The notes: generated by a model from the letters alone, not told the origin. A stretch of 64,000 bases of DNA from an uncultured Roseburia sp. (GCA_947174805.1 CAMWKH010000001.1:124001-188000), one strand, 5' to 3'. Shown: positions 8,588-17,464, numbered from the stretch's first letter. Program-made: numbers and translations.

Positions 8588-8593
8588 CTAAAC

Positions 8594-8777
8594 ATAAATT
8601 CCTGGGATGTTCGATACCCTGCTATTTTGAACCTACATTTTATTTTAGGGTTCCCTACATTGCAGATTGGATGTCAGGCCGCCGTTTGCAGCGGAAGGCA
8701 GAAGAGATGCTGCGGTTACCCACCTAGCTTTGGCTAGGCGTCAAAATTGCAGGAAACGGCATTTTGGGTTTTTGTAA
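8594..8777 (+). ncRNA. ssrS: 6S RNA (RNA polymerase-binding regulatory RNA)
   Basis: The ~184-nt segment has the features of 6S RNA, which mimics an open promoter and holds sigma-A RNA polymerase in slow growth. The 5' end carries CCTGGGATGTTCG (8601-8613), very close to CTGAGATGTTCGC of the E. coli RNA. The 3' end carries GGCATTTTGGG (8759-8769), which can pair back with it through GC, AU and GU pairs to form the terminal closing stem. Internal stems lie on either side of a central region (for example GCCGCCGTTTGCAGCGG and CCTAGCTTTGGCTAGG). It has its own promoter and sits in a 525-base stretch without a gene. Ends are approximate. Confidence 0.75.
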
Positions 8778-8778
8778 A

Positions 8779-8845
8779 GTACAAAAGAGAAATACATAAG
8801 GCACAAAAGATTTCGTACAAAAGATGATTATTTTGTGTACAAGGG
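8779..8845. repeat. short TACAAAAGA repeats downstream of 6S RNA
   Basis: The segment is A-rich and holds three near-identical copies of GTACAAAAGA (near 8779, 8801 as GCACAAAAGA, and 8815). An inverted TTTTGTGTAC follows at 8831-8840. No gene is seen here. The units are too short and irregular for CRISPR; they could be protein-binding sites or part of a small transcript. Confidence 0.4.
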
Positions 8846-8914
8846 ATAAAATTATTTAAGTACTTTAAGATTTGCACAATATACACAGGAAAAAGAATTA
8901 GAGAACAAAAGAGA

Positions 8915-8945
8915 GAGAAGCTGCTGTTACAGTGGCTTCTCTTTT
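8915..8945 (+). terminator. terminator-like hairpin before the SpoIID-domain gene
   Basis: GAGAAGC (8915-8921) pairs with GCTTCTC (8935-8941), with an inner CTG/CAG stem, followed by TTTT. It could end the 6S RNA read-through transcript, or attenuate the downstream gene. Confidence 0.6.
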
Positions 8946-8981
8946 AGGTTCGGCTTTTTACGGGAAGGGATGGTATAAGAT

Positions 8982-11255
8982 TTGCGGAGACAGGGAAAAG
9001 GTTACAGAGTGAGAAAAAGGATGCAGCGCCCAGAGAAGAAGCAGGAAGATAAAAAGCTTGGAGCTATGATGATATTTGTGGCAGTTTTGGGAATTATTGC
9101 AGTTTGTCTTATCATAAAGAATCAGAAAGGTGGGGTTACCTACCAGTACTGTGAAGAGTATGTGATGACAGAGGAACTGCCTTCTCTTATGGATTTCTGC
9201 TATTATTCCTCCGATGAATGGAAAGAGAAGATAGAGGAGGAGAAATTCGGGGGAGTGATTACCATTAAAATGTGTAAATGGCTGGCCCAGCAGACAGGTA
9301 CGGCGGAGTATGTGATTTTGCCTGAGGGAAAGGAGAAACAGACAGTTACAAGGGATGAGTTTCATCAGGTTTACGAACAGTTTTTGGATTTGCTGGATGA
9401 AAAACAGGAGATACATATTGCCGACGAAATTATTTTAAAGCAGGAGGGAAAAAATTATATTACACCAAATCAGACATATCTGTGTGACAGGGAGTTTCCC
9501 TTTGTTCAACCCATGAAATCCTATGAATTCTATGTGAGGGGTGAAAATATTATCGGTATAAAAAGTCTCAGGGGAGTATCCTCCGCTGTGAGAAATGCCT
9601 ATCTTCTGGAGGAATCCGGGGAAAAGATTCGTTTTCTCTACGGGGGGGAGAACTATGAGATTTCCATGGAAGCGTGGCAGGCAAAAGGTTTGGAGAAGCA
9701 GGTGTGCGACCTGGTGTGGGAGGAGGGTGAGTTGGCTAAAATCCAGTTGAAAGAGGAGCGCATCCAGGGGAATCTTATTGCGGTGGACGATTCCAGAATA
9801 CAGATTGAAGGGTACGGGGAAATCAACCGTTCCGCGAATCTCCCGGTATATAAAATTTACGGATCTGTGGAGGAAAAAAATCTGTCTGATATTGTAATTG
9901 CCAATATGAAGGTGGAGTATGTGGTTGCGGAGGACCGGGTGGAAGCCATTCTCTTGGTGGAGCCGGCCCAAATCAGCAGAATCCGCGTCCTGCTCTTGGG
10001 GGAGGATTCCACCCCTTACCGAAAAGAGGTTGCCCTCACCTGCAGTACGCCTTACAGTGTGGATTTCCACAGCAGGCAGGAGACGAAGGAGCAGGATACT
10101 GTGGTAAAAGGGGAGGAACTGTTCTCGGGTACGGAGGAAAACAGTATTCGTTTTTCTCCTGCTTCGGAGGATGGGGAGTTTTTTTTATGTAATGGGGAAG
10201 GAAAAAAAATCTCTCTGGGGTATCGGGGGGTTTTGGAACTGTACCGGTATCCGGAAGGCTATACCTTAATCAGTGAGCTTTCCATAGAAGATTACCTGTG
10301 CAGCGTAGTTCCCAGCGAGATGCCTGCCACCTATGGAATGGAGGCGCTGAAAGCCCAGGCGGTGTGTGCCAGAAGTTACGTGTATATTCAGATGCAGAAG
10401 GGAGCCTACGCCCCTCTGGGCGCCCATGTGGATGACTCCACCAGCTACCAGGTGTACAACAAACAGTCCAGGGAGGAAACCACCAGCAACGCAGTGTGGG
10501 ATACTGCGGGGGAGGTGTTAAAATACCAGGGAGAGATTGCCGAGGCATATTATTTTTCCACATCCTCAGGGGTCACGGGAAACGGGGACAGCTGGGCGCT
10601 GGACAGTGACCCGGCTTACGGATATCTCCACAGTATTCAGTTAAAGGATGCCCAGGAAGCTTTTGATTTGTCCGGTGAAGAAGCCTTCGGGGCATACATA
10701 AATTCCGATGGGGACAGTTATGATAATTTTGCACCTTTTTACAGATGGGATGCCGTGTGTTCCTTTGGGGATGAGGAAGTTTTAAATAAAATTTCGGGTA
10801 TCCTGGCTGCACGAAAGGAAAAAGCGCCTGGAACTATTACATTTCTGGATGAGAAGGGGGAGGAGGCAGAAAATCCAAAGGAATTTGGAAAGCTGACAGG
10901 AATGGCAGTGCAAAAAAGAAGCACTTGCGGGGTGATGCTGGAATTATGCCTGGAATATGAAAAAGGGAGAGTGATTCTTAAAAACGAATACAATATCCGG
11001 GCGGTGTTAGGGGCAGGGTGCAAGAGCCTGACTTTAAAAGACGGGAGTGTAAGGGATGGCGTCTCTTTAATCCCCAGTGCCTTTGCAGTGATTTCTCCGT
11101 CTCCGGAAGGTGAGTACCATATCAGGGGGGGCGGATACGGGCACGGAATCGGCATGAGCCAGAACGGGGCCGGGAAAATGGCGGAACTGGGAAAAACTTA
11201 TAAAGAAATTTTACAGTTTTTCTTTCAGAATGTTGAAATCCTTCCCGTTTCATGA
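8982..11255 (+). CDS. membrane-anchored SpoIID/LytB-domain protein
   Basis: The 757-residue protein has an N-terminal membrane segment (about 28-45, MMIFVAVLGIIAVCLII), a long extracellular part without recognised domain (about 50-400), and a C-terminal SpoIID/LytB domain (about 410-757). That domain carries the hallmarks SIEDYLCSVVPSEMP, KAQAVCARSY and GGGYGHGIGMSQNGA. SpoIID-type enzymes are peptidoglycan lytic transglycosylases used in engulfment during sporulation; non-sporulation paralogues remodel the wall. This one is about twice the length of SpoIID, so it is a paralogue of uncertain timing. The start is taken as TTG 8982 after GGGAAGGGA; ATG 9021 is possible. The next gene overlaps or follows closely. 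Confidence 0.85.
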   Translation: MRRQGKGYRVRKRMQRPEKKQEDKKLGAMMIFVAVLGIIAVCLIIKNQKGGVTYQYCEEYVMTEELPSLMDFCYYSSDEWKEKIEEEKFGGVITIKMCKWLAQQTGTAEYVILPEGKEKQTVTRDEFHQVYEQFLDLLDEKQEIHIADEIILKQEGKNYITPNQTYLCDREFPFVQPMKSYEFYVRGENIIGIKSLRGVSSAVRNAYLLEESGEKIRFLYGGENYEISMEAWQAKGLEKQVCDLVWEEGELAKIQLKEERIQGNLIAVDDSRIQIEGYGEINRSANLPVYKIYGSVEEKNLSDIVIANMKVEYVVAEDRVEAILLVEPAQISRIRVLLLGEDSTPYRKEVALTCSTPYSVDFHSRQETKEQDTVVKGEELFSGTEENSIRFSPASEDGEFFLCNGEGKKISLGYRGVLELYRYPEGYTLISELSIEDYLCSVVPSEMPATYGMEALKAQAVCARSYVYIQMQKGAYAPLGAHVDDSTSYQVYNKQSREETTSNAVWDTAGEVLKYQGEIAEAYYFSTSSGVTGNGDSWALDSDPAYGYLHSIQLKDAQEAFDLSGEEAFGAYINSDGDSYDNFAPFYRWDAVCSFGDEEVLNKISGILAARKEKAPGTITFLDEKGEEAENPKEFGKLTGMAVQKRSTCGVMLELCLEYEKGRVILKNEYNIRAVLGAGCKSLTLKDGSVRDGVSLIPSAFAVISPSPEGEYHIRGGGYGHGIGMSQNGAGKMAELGKTYKEILQFFFQNVEILPVS

Positions 11256-11302
11256 TACCCTTTAAAGGCTTACTGTCAACAGAAATTAGAACGGAGTTTT
11301 TT

Positions 11303-12160
11303 ATGGTTTTTCGGACAATAATCGAAATAAAACGGTTTACGGATAAATGTAAAAGAGATAATATAAACGCTTTTGCAGCCCAGTCTGCATTTTTTCTGAT
11401 TATCTCTCTGATTCCTTTTGTTATGGTATTTTGTTCCCTGCTTCAGTATACCGTAGTGTCGGAGGGGATGCTTTTAAAGATAGTGAGAGAAATTATGCCG
11501 GAGTATATTTCCCCGGTGGTGGTTTCCATTATCGATGAATTTTATAACAAATCCATCGGTATCGTATCCCTGACAGCCCTGCTGGCCATTTGGTCCGCAG
11601 CAAAAGGCGTCCAGTATATGGCAGACGGGCTGAATGTGATAAACGGCATCCAGGAGACAAGGAACTGGATTGTGCTGCGTTTCTGGGCTGTGGTGTATAT
11701 GATTGGCTTTCTGCTGGCTCTTCTGGCTGCACTGCTTTTTTTGGTGTTTGGCAACGGAATCCAGAAAATCCTGGTTGGGTACTTTCCTTTTCTTGCCCAT
11801 GCCACAAGACTGATGTTTCAGCTTCGCAGCGTGATTATGCTGGCAGTTTTAAGCGTTATGTTTACCGTTTTATTTAAAACCCTGCCCAACAATAAGGAAA
11901 TCAGAGACAGAAAGCTCACCTTTAAAAATCAGCTTCCCGGGGGAATTGTCTGCGGTGTTGCATGGTATGTGTTTTCTTTTGGGGTATCTGTCTATGTGGA
12001 CTATTTTAATGGATTTTCCATGTACGGAAGCCTTACCACGGTTGTCCTTGTAATGCTCTGGCTCTATTTCTGCATGTACATTATGATGCTCTGCGGCGAA
12101 CTGAATGTTTTATTTGGAGAGAGAATTCAAAAGCGGATTGGGGCAAGAAAGTATTTATAA
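11303..12160 (+). CDS. YihY/BrkB family inner-membrane protein
   Basis: The 285 residues show about six hydrophobic segments and the family pattern: NAFAAQSAFFLIISLIPF near the N-terminus, WSAAKGVQYMADGLN in the middle, LPGGIVCGVAWY and a C-terminal YGSLTTVVLVMLWLYF. The family was once linked to RNase BN, wrongly; its role is unknown, possibly transport. The start at 11303 is preceded by ACGGAG with good spacing. The frame is open back to ATG 11252, which overlaps the stop of the previous gene but has no ribosome site. Probably cotranscribed with the SpoIID-domain gene. Confidence 0.88.
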   Translation: MVFRTIIEIKRFTDKCKRDNINAFAAQSAFFLIISLIPFVMVFCSLLQYTVVSEGMLLKIVREIMPEYISPVVVSIIDEFYNKSIGIVSLTALLAIWSAAKGVQYMADGLNVINGIQETRNWIVLRFWAVVYMIGFLLALLAALLFLVFGNGIQKILVGYFPFLAHATRLMFQLRSVIMLAVLSVMFTVLFKTLPNNKEIRDRKLTFKNQLPGGIVCGVAWYVFSFGVSVYVDYFNGFSMYGSLTTVVLVMLWLYFCMYIMMLCGELNVLFGERIQKRIGARKYL

Positions 12161-12260
12161 AACAGGTTTTTCACTGAGATTTCAAAATATGGACACACTT
12201 TTGACATAATTACCAAAAAACTACAAGATATGGTAAGGAAAAATCGTAGCTTATGCACTA

Positions 12261-12289
12261 TTGATTCAGACAATCCCCAGGGGTATAAT
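12261..12289 (+). promoter_or_regulatory. promoter of first PPC-paralogue gene
   Basis: TTGATT (12261-12266), a 17-bp spacer and a perfect TATAAT (12284-12289). A second TTGACA lies upstream at about 12198 but has no good -10 at the right distance. Confidence 0.65.
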
Positions 12290-12351
12290 AAGCTTGTAAG
12301 TTACTTTTTTAACCATTTTACACAAAAAACAACGAAAGGAAAGAGAGAAAA

Positions 12352-13194
12352 ATGGAGAAAAACATTTTAAAACGGGTGGCAAGTCTCGCACTTGCATTGG
12401 TGATGGTGCTTTCTGTATTGGTTGTAGTTGATCCCAAGGAAGTAAGCGCAGCAGGCGTAACCAAGAATGGTACTGGTAAATGGAGTGTCACAATTAGTGA
12501 TGATCAATGTTATGGTGGTGCTGGTTATGATGCCTATGGCAATTATATTTCTTATGGCACAGGGCAGGTGTATTGGATAAAATTTAAAGCAAAAGCAGAT
12601 GGATATGTAAGGTTTACAGCTTCGCCTGCTACTTCTTTAGATTCCTTTTCTGATGGAAAATGGGGATTGTATGATAATAAGAAAAAGCTTTTAAGTTATG
12701 AAGATACTTTTACTACATTAAAAGATGATTATAAGCAGACATATTACGGAATTAAAAAGAATAAAACATATTATTTTGGTGTTAAAGCTTATGTGGGAAC
12801 AAAAATTAATGCCAGTTTTACGAAGGTAAATGAGAAAAGTGGTTCCAAGAAATCCAAAGCAAAAACGATTGCTAGAAATCAAAAAGTTCAGGGTGTTATT
12901 ACAGCAAATTCTAAGGAAACAGATTGGTATAAGTTCAAGCTTAGCAAAAAGCAATATGTAAATCTTTCATTTGCGGCAAAAACTAACGGAGTACTTAAGT
13001 TTACTATTTATCAAGGTGGGAGAAACATTGGTACGATAAAACAGAACTACGAGTCATCTGAATCTTATTCAGATTATATTCGTAGTGTTTACACTAAAGC
13101 AAAATTGAAAATACCAAAAGGAACAACTTTTTATATAAAAGTGGAGAGAGAGGGTACAGGTTCTTCTGGCGGTTATACATTGAAATGGAAATAA
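12352..13194 (+). CDS. secreted two-module PPC-like protein, paralogue 1
   Basis: The 280-residue protein has a signal peptide (basic KRVASLALALVMVLSVLVVV, cut probably after EVSAA). Two beta-sandwich-like modules resembling bacterial pre-peptidase C-terminal (PPC) domains follow. Module 1 has YWIKFKAKADGYVRFTA, WGLYDNKKKLLS and GIKKNKTYYFGVKA; module 2 has DWYKFKLSKKQYVNLSF and ends GGYTLKWK. A linker SGSKKSKAKTIARNQK joins them. There is no protease domain, sortase signal or anchor, so the protein is probably released or held by wall charge (Lys-rich). It is the most diverged of four tandem paralogues, visibly more AT-rich than its neighbours, with its own promoter and terminator. Function unknown. 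Confidence 0.82.
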   Translation: MEKNILKRVASLALALVMVLSVLVVVDPKEVSAAGVTKNGTGKWSVTISDDQCYGGAGYDAYGNYISYGTGQVYWIKFKAKADGYVRFTASPATSLDSFSDGKWGLYDNKKKLLSYEDTFTTLKDDYKQTYYGIKKNKTYYFGVKAYVGTKINASFTKVNEKSGSKKSKAKTIARNQKVQGVITANSKETDWYKFKLSKKQYVNLSFAAKTNGVLKFTIYQGGRNIGTIKQNYESSESYSDYIRSVYTKAKLKIPKGTTFYIKVEREGTGSSGGYTLKWK

Positions 13195-13213
13195 AATTTA
13201 ACTTACAATGAGG

Positions 13214-13236
13214 GAGCGGGCAATGCCCGCTCTTTT
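13214..13236 (+). terminator. terminator after PPC paralogue 1
   Basis: A perfect GAGCGGGC/GCCCGCTC stem (13214-13221 and 13225-13232) with a 3-nt loop and TTTT. Confidence 0.85.
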
Positions 13237-13334
13237 CGATTGTTTGGCGCGATGAATCCTTAATTTTCGTTGTACTAAACCCAATATATGGTATATGAAA
13301 TTCATATTTCTTTCTTTTACAACAAGTTTTAGTC

Positions 13335-13363
13335 TTTACATCCCAATTATAATCTTTTATAAT
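13335..13363 (+). promoter_or_regulatory. promoter of PPC paralogues 2-4
   Basis: TTTACA (13335-13340), a 17-bp spacer and a perfect TATAAT (13358-13363), 37 bp before the chosen start. Confidence 0.65.
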
Positions 13364-13400
13364 AAATATAGTAATCTTGCAGAGGATGGAGGAGAAGAGT

Positions 13401-14243
13401 ATGAATAAGGGAAAAGGGTATTGTATGACGGGCATTTTTTGCCTGATTCTTATTTTTGTGGGAGTGTTTCCTTCACATAAGGTGAGTGCTTCCAACAATT
13501 TTAACAGCAATCCAACGGTTACCATTCCGGAGGAGAATTCCTATGCTGCTACAGGGGTATATACCTGGCTGAAGTATAAGGCCCCAAATAACGGTTATAT
13601 CACGGTAACTGCATCATCCAATCTGCCCAAGAATACGGTTTCTTATACCGATACCACTGTTACCATTCAGGATCCGGCCACAGGGCAGCAGTCCACTCTT
13701 CCACGGGTGTATTCCCAGGGAAAATGGAGATTGTATAATGCAAAGAAAAATACAGCTTTGTCTTCTGATGATATCTTTCGCACCGCCAGTTCTCAGTCTA
13801 TGGACACCACCCAGACCTATGGCGTCAAGAAAAATACCACCTATTATCTCAGGGTATCCTCCAACGGAAATCTTACTATAAAGTGCAAGTTTACCAAAGT
13901 CAGTGAAAACAGCGGGAGTCAAAAATCCAAGGCGAAATCTGTGAAAAAGAATAAGACAGTGAAGGGAATTATAGGGGCAGGGGAAAAAACTGCTGACTGG
14001 TACAAGATAAAGCTTCCGAAAAAACAGGTGCTGCATCTTTATTTTTCAGGCAAGACAAACGATAAAATAAAGCTTACATTTTCCGGAACTTATTTAAAGA
14101 CGGCAAAGAAGTATATTGTGAGAGGAAATACAAAAACTCAGCACACCTATACGACAGAACGGGCTCAGCCGGGAACTTATTATGTAAAAGTGGAGCGGAA
14201 TAACAGTAAATCTTCCGGGTATTACACCTTAAAGTGGAAGTAA
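13401..14243 (+). CDS. secreted two-module PPC-like protein, paralogue 2
   Basis: The 280 residues start at ATG 13401, which follows GGAGGAGA; the frame is open to 13377 but without a site. A signal peptide ends near SHKVSA. Module 1 contains YTWLKYKAPNNGYITVTA, GKWRLYNAKKNTALS and YGVKKNTTYYLRV. The linker is SGSQKSKAKSVKKNK, and module 2 runs from DWYKIKLPKKQ to GTYYVKVERNN and ends SSGYYTLKWK. Exactly the same length as paralogue 1. It heads a likely three-gene unit: the next start is 24 bp away. Role unknown; the modules suggest binding or adhesion rather than catalysis. Confidence 0.82.
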   Translation: MNKGKGYCMTGIFCLILIFVGVFPSHKVSASNNFNSNPTVTIPEENSYAATGVYTWLKYKAPNNGYITVTASSNLPKNTVSYTDTTVTIQDPATGQQSTLPRVYSQGKWRLYNAKKNTALSSDDIFRTASSQSMDTTQTYGVKKNTTYYLRVSSNGNLTIKCKFTKVSENSGSQKSKAKSVKKNKTVKGIIGAGEKTADWYKIKLPKKQVLHLYFSGKTNDKIKLTFSGTYLKTAKKYIVRGNTKTQHTYTTERAQPGTYYVKVERNNSKSSGYYTLKWK

Positions 14244-14267
14244 ACAGGGAAAAGAGGCACAGTATTT

Positions 14268-15113
14268 ATGAGAAAAGCAATGGTGAGAAATGAGAGAATG
14301 GGGAACAGGAGAGGGAAACGGAAAGTCTTTTTGGGGATGTTTGCCATGATGTTTATGGTCTTTGCGGGAAACCTTCCTGTGTCTGCTGCGGGAAGCAGGG
14401 ATTTTAACAAGACAAAAACGGTGAGCATTTCCGACTCGGAGGCCCATATGGTTTCCGGAAAATTCACCTGGATTAAATATAAGGCTCCGAAAAACGGTTA
14501 CATTACTGTTACCGCAGAATTTGGTTCCAGAAAGTATAACAGGTCCGAGGGATACTGGCGGCTGTATGCGTCCAATAAAAAGACGGCACTTTCAGAAAAA
14601 AATATTCCCTACAGCGTAGGCGTTTACAACACCGGCAGCAAACATGCGAGGCAGAGCATATTTGGGGTGAAAAAGGGAACTACCTATTATTTGAGGGTGC
14701 AGGCGTATGACGGGGTTAGGATTTCCTGCAAGTTTAAAGAGGTAAAGGAAAAAAGCGGGACAAAGCGCAGGAAAGCTCCTATACTTAAGAGAAATAAGTC
14801 TGTTACCGGCTTGATTTTGCCCAAAGACAAAAATAAGGACTGGTATAAGATTCAAATTAAAAAGGCTCAGTATATTGAACTCTTTTATGATATAAAGTCA
14901 GATGGAAATTTTAAAATCAGTTTTTGTTCCATTATAGGAAGCAAACTCCAAAGCGGTAAGTTTGGTTACACCAATTCCGCCAGAAGGCTTGTGGTGAAAC
15001 AGCACAATTCGGTTACAAACAAAAACAGTAAAATAAATGCAGGAACATATTACATCAAAGTGGAACCTGCAAATAAGTACAGCAGCGGATATTATAAACT
15101 GAAATGGAAGTAA
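14268..15113 (+). CDS. secreted two-module PPC-like protein, paralogue 3
   Basis: The 281-residue protein has a longer basic N-region (RNERMGNRRGKRKVF) before the hydrophobic signal core and VSAA cut site. Module 1 has FTWIKYKAPKNGYITVTA, YWRLYASNKKTALS and FGVKKGTTYYLRVQA. The linker is SGTKRRKAPILKRNK; module 2 runs from DWYKIQIKKAQYIELFY to GTYYIKVEPAN and ends SSGYYKLKWK. Closest by eye to paralogue 2. AAAAGAGG lies upstream of the start. The protein is strongly basic, which may hold it at the anionic cell surface. Confidence 0.82.
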   Translation: MRKAMVRNERMGNRRGKRKVFLGMFAMMFMVFAGNLPVSAAGSRDFNKTKTVSISDSEAHMVSGKFTWIKYKAPKNGYITVTAEFGSRKYNRSEGYWRLYASNKKTALSEKNIPYSVGVYNTGSKHARQSIFGVKKGTTYYLRVQAYDGVRISCKFKEVKEKSGTKRRKAPILKRNKSVTGLILPKDKNKDWYKIQIKKAQYIELFYDIKSDGNFKISFCSIIGSKLQSGKFGYTNSARRLVVKQHNSVTNKNSKINAGTYYIKVEPANKYSSGYYKLKWK

Positions 15114-15133
15114 TCCGTAAAGGAGGTTATTTC

Positions 15134-15997
15134 ATGAAATTTAGGCGTGGGATTTTGGCAATGTTTACTTTTCTGTGTCTGCTTTGTCTTGTCCCTGTAA
15201 GTGCAAATGCAGGTACAAAGACAGATGCCGATACCATCACAAGTACCGGTAAAACCCAGGAACAGAAGATAAAAGATAAAAGTTTTAACAAACATAAGAC
15301 AATAACGATTGGGGAGGAGGAGACTTTTAACAGGGCAAAGGAGTATATCTGGATTTCTTATCGGCCTAAGTATGACGGTTATCTCACCATCCAGAATGTA
15401 AATGTGGGGAATATTCCTGCCAATGGTTATCTTGCATTGTATAATAAAACGAAATCTTATGTGATGTCCTCCAAATCCATATCCTACAGCGGAAAGTACG
15501 CCTCCAACAAAAAGACGGCCGAATACTGGACCAGAAATGTTTTTGGCCTGAAAAAGGGGGAGACATATTTTATACGGGTAAAGGCTTTTACCCCTGTCAC
15601 CTTAAAAAGTTCTTTTAAGAAAGTGGTGGATAAGTCGGGGGCATTACAGTCAAAAGCTCTTAATGTAAAGAAAAATAAGACTAAAACAGGTTTGATTCCG
15701 GCAGGGGTGACCACGCCGGACTGGTATAAATTTACTCTGACAAAGGCTCAGAAAATTAAACTGTATTACAATATCCGAACGAAAGGTAGTTTTCAGATTT
15801 CTCTTTATTCCGGCCGCAGGCGTCTTGCCAGCAAAGTGCTCTCCACCCAGGGGGCACAGAAAATGACCATCGCCCGTCAGAAGACAGATGCTAAGGGAAA
15901 AAGAACCACCCACGCTATGGAGAAGGGAACTTACTACATTAAAATAGAGCCGGTGAACAGCCTTAGTTCCGGTTACTATACTTTAATGTGGAAATAG
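15134..15997 (+). CDS. secreted two-module PPC-like protein, paralogue 4
   Basis: The start is set at ATG 15134 because a perfect AAAGGAGG stands 8 bp before it; the frame is open to 15104, inside the previous gene. The 287 residues begin with a signal peptide ending near VSANA. Module 1 is more diverged (YIWISYRPKYDGYLTIQ, GYLALYNKTKSYVMS, FGLKKGETYFIRVKA). The linker is SGALQSKALNVKKNK, and module 2 has DWYKFTLTKAQKIKLYY and GTYYIKIEPVN, ending SSGYYTLMWK. Its stop is only 9 bp before queA, so queA may be cotranscribed with this cluster. Confidence 0.82.
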   Translation: MKFRRGILAMFTFLCLLCLVPVSANAGTKTDADTITSTGKTQEQKIKDKSFNKHKTITIGEEETFNRAKEYIWISYRPKYDGYLTIQNVNVGNIPANGYLALYNKTKSYVMSSKSISYSGKYASNKKTAEYWTRNVFGLKKGETYFIRVKAFTPVTLKSSFKKVVDKSGALQSKALNVKKNKTKTGLIPAGVTTPDWYKFTLTKAQKIKLYYNIRTKGSFQISLYSGRRRLASKVLSTQGAQKMTIARQKTDAKGKRTTHAMEKGTYYIKIEPVNSLSSGYYTLMWK

Positions 15998-16006
15998 GTA
16001 AGGAAA

Positions 16007-17032
16007 ATGGATGTAAAAGATTTTTATTATGATTTGCCCCAGGAATTGATTGCCCAGGATCCCTTAGAGCATCGGGACAGTTCTAGGCTTATGGTGCTGG
16101 GAAAACAGTCCGGTATAGTGGAGCATCGGGTTTTCCGGGACATTACAGCGTATTTAAAGTCCGGGGACTGCTTGGTCATAAACAATACAAAAGTGATTCC
16201 GGCCCGGCTTTACGGTATCAAGGAGGATACCGGGGCTCAGATTGAGATTCTTCTCTTAAAGCGGAAGGAAAAGGATGTGTGGGAGACTTTGGTGAAGCCG
16301 GGGAAAAAGGCGAAAGCCGGAGTGAAAATTTCTTTTGGAGAAGGATTGCTCACAGGGGAAATTTTAGATGTGGTGGAGGAGGGAAACCGATTGATTCGGT
16401 TTCAATATGAAGGGATTTTTGAAGAGATTCTGGATAAATTAGGTCAGATGCCTCTGCCGCCCTATATTACCCATCCCTTGGAGGATAAAAACAGATACCA
16501 GACAGTGTACGCCAAATATGACGGCTCTGCGGCGGCCCCCACAGCAGGGCTTCATTTTACGCCGGAACTCCTTGAGAAGGTAAGGCAAATGGGGGTGGAT
16601 GTGGCGGAGGTTACCCTCCATGTAGGGCTTGGCACATTCCGACCGGTAAAAGAGAGGGATGTATTAAAGCATCACATGCATTCGGAATATTTTCAGATTG
16701 ATGAACATACGGCGGAAAGGATAAACAGGGCCAAGGCTGCGGGAAACAGAATTATTTCCGTGGGAACTACCAGTACAAGGACTTTGGAGTCGGCGGCGGA
16801 TTCCGAAGGCTGTGTAAAAGCCAAGAGCGGTTTCACAGATATCTTTATCTATCCGGGATATGAGTTTAAAGTGATTGATGGACTCATTACCAACTTTCAT
16901 CTCCCGGAATCCACTTTGGTGATGCTGGTGTCCGCCCTGGCTGGAAGAGAGCAGGTCTTAAAAGCTTATAAGCTGGCAGTGGAAGAGAAATACCGCTTTT
17001 TTAGCTTTGGGGATGCCATGTTGATAATATAG
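16007..17032 (+). CDS. queA: S-adenosylmethionine:tRNA ribosyltransferase-isomerase
   Basis: QueA makes epoxyqueuosine in the anticodon of tRNAs for Asp, Asn, His and Tyr by moving the ribosyl unit of SAM onto the preQ1 base. The 341 residues match the family length and pattern: [12 protein letters not shown] at the start, [23 protein letters not shown] (about 182-189), [12 protein letters not shown] and FHLPESTL. In many Firmicutes queA sits beside tgt and ruvB; here it follows secreted-protein genes and precedes a PilZ gene, so its context is unusual. Confidence 0.96.
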   Translation: MDVKDFYYDLPQELIAQDPLEHRDSSRLMVLGKQSGIVEHRVFRDITAYLKSGDCLVINNTKVIPARLYGIKEDTGAQIEILLLKRKEKDVWETLVKPGKKAKAGVKISFGEGLLTGEILDVVEEGNRLIRFQYEGIFEEILDKLGQMPLPPYITHPLEDKNRYQTVYAKYDGSAAAPTAGLHFTPELLEKVRQMGVDVAEVTLHVGLGTFRPVKERDVLKHHMHSEYFQIDEHTAERINRAKAAGNRIISVGTTSTRTLESAADSEGCVKAKSGFTDIFIYPGYEFKVIDGLITNFHLPESTLVMLVSALAGREQVLKAYKLAVEEKYRFFSFGDAMLII

Positions 17033-17079
17033 CCATATAACTGAATTTTAACCAAAAGACGGAAGAGAGGAAAATAATT

Positions 17080-17424
17080 ATGGATGAAAAGAGAAGAAAT
17101 AAAAGGCTGGATTTGGAAGTTTCCGTGGAGATGGAAAGGCTGGATAAAGAGGAGAATACAACTACCATGAAGTTTATCCATGTGGATGTCACGAATATAT
17201 CACGTTCCGGAATCGGCTTTTTTTCCAATATGGAGTTGGCTCCCAACACGTTTTACAATTCCAAAATCCAGATATGGACCAAGGAGATTGTGAATGCGGT
17301 GATTAAAATTGCCCGGTGCGTTCCCGAAGCGGAGGGATTTAGCTGCGGGGGAGTCTTTATCGGTCTGGCGGAGGCGGATGCCCTTAAAATTGATATCTAT
17401 GAAATGTATAATGATCAGGAATAA
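17080..17424 (+). CDS. PilZ-domain protein, probable c-di-GMP receptor
   Basis: The 114 residues are a single PilZ domain. The c-di-GMP-binding arginines are R5 and R9 (RRNKR, fitting RxxxR), and the second motif is NISRSG (NxSxxG, where Asp is more usual). There are no other domains, so it would act as a diffusible adaptor. A cellulose synthase with its own PilZ lies about 11 kb away and a possible MshEN-like protein about 14 kb the other way, so c-di-GMP signalling is plausible in this organism. Target unknown. Confidence 0.85.
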   Translation: MDEKRRNKRLDLEVSVEMERLDKEENTTTMKFIHVDVTNISRSGIGFFSNMELAPNTFYNSKIQIWTKEIVNAVIKIARCVPEAEGFSCGGVFIGLAEADALKIDIYEMYNDQE

Positions 17425-17428
17425 AAAA

Positions 17429-17456
17429 GCTGCCCCGGGCTTGGGGCAGCTTTTTT
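17429..17456. terminator. bidirectional terminator (PilZ gene / aroA)
   Basis: A GCTGCCCC/GGGGCAGC stem (17429-17436 and 17443-17450) flanked by six A and six T; it serves both converging genes. Confidence 0.9.
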
Positions 17457-17464
17457 ATTTTTAT

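Noticed and set aside
8779-8845. CRISPR-like short repeats
   Set aside because: The units are about 10 bp with irregular spacing, one is inverted, and no cas genes are near.
8970-8981. ATG at 8970 as start of the SpoIID-domain protein
   Set aside because: It is in frame but meets a TAA after two codons, so the start must be TTG 8982 or later.
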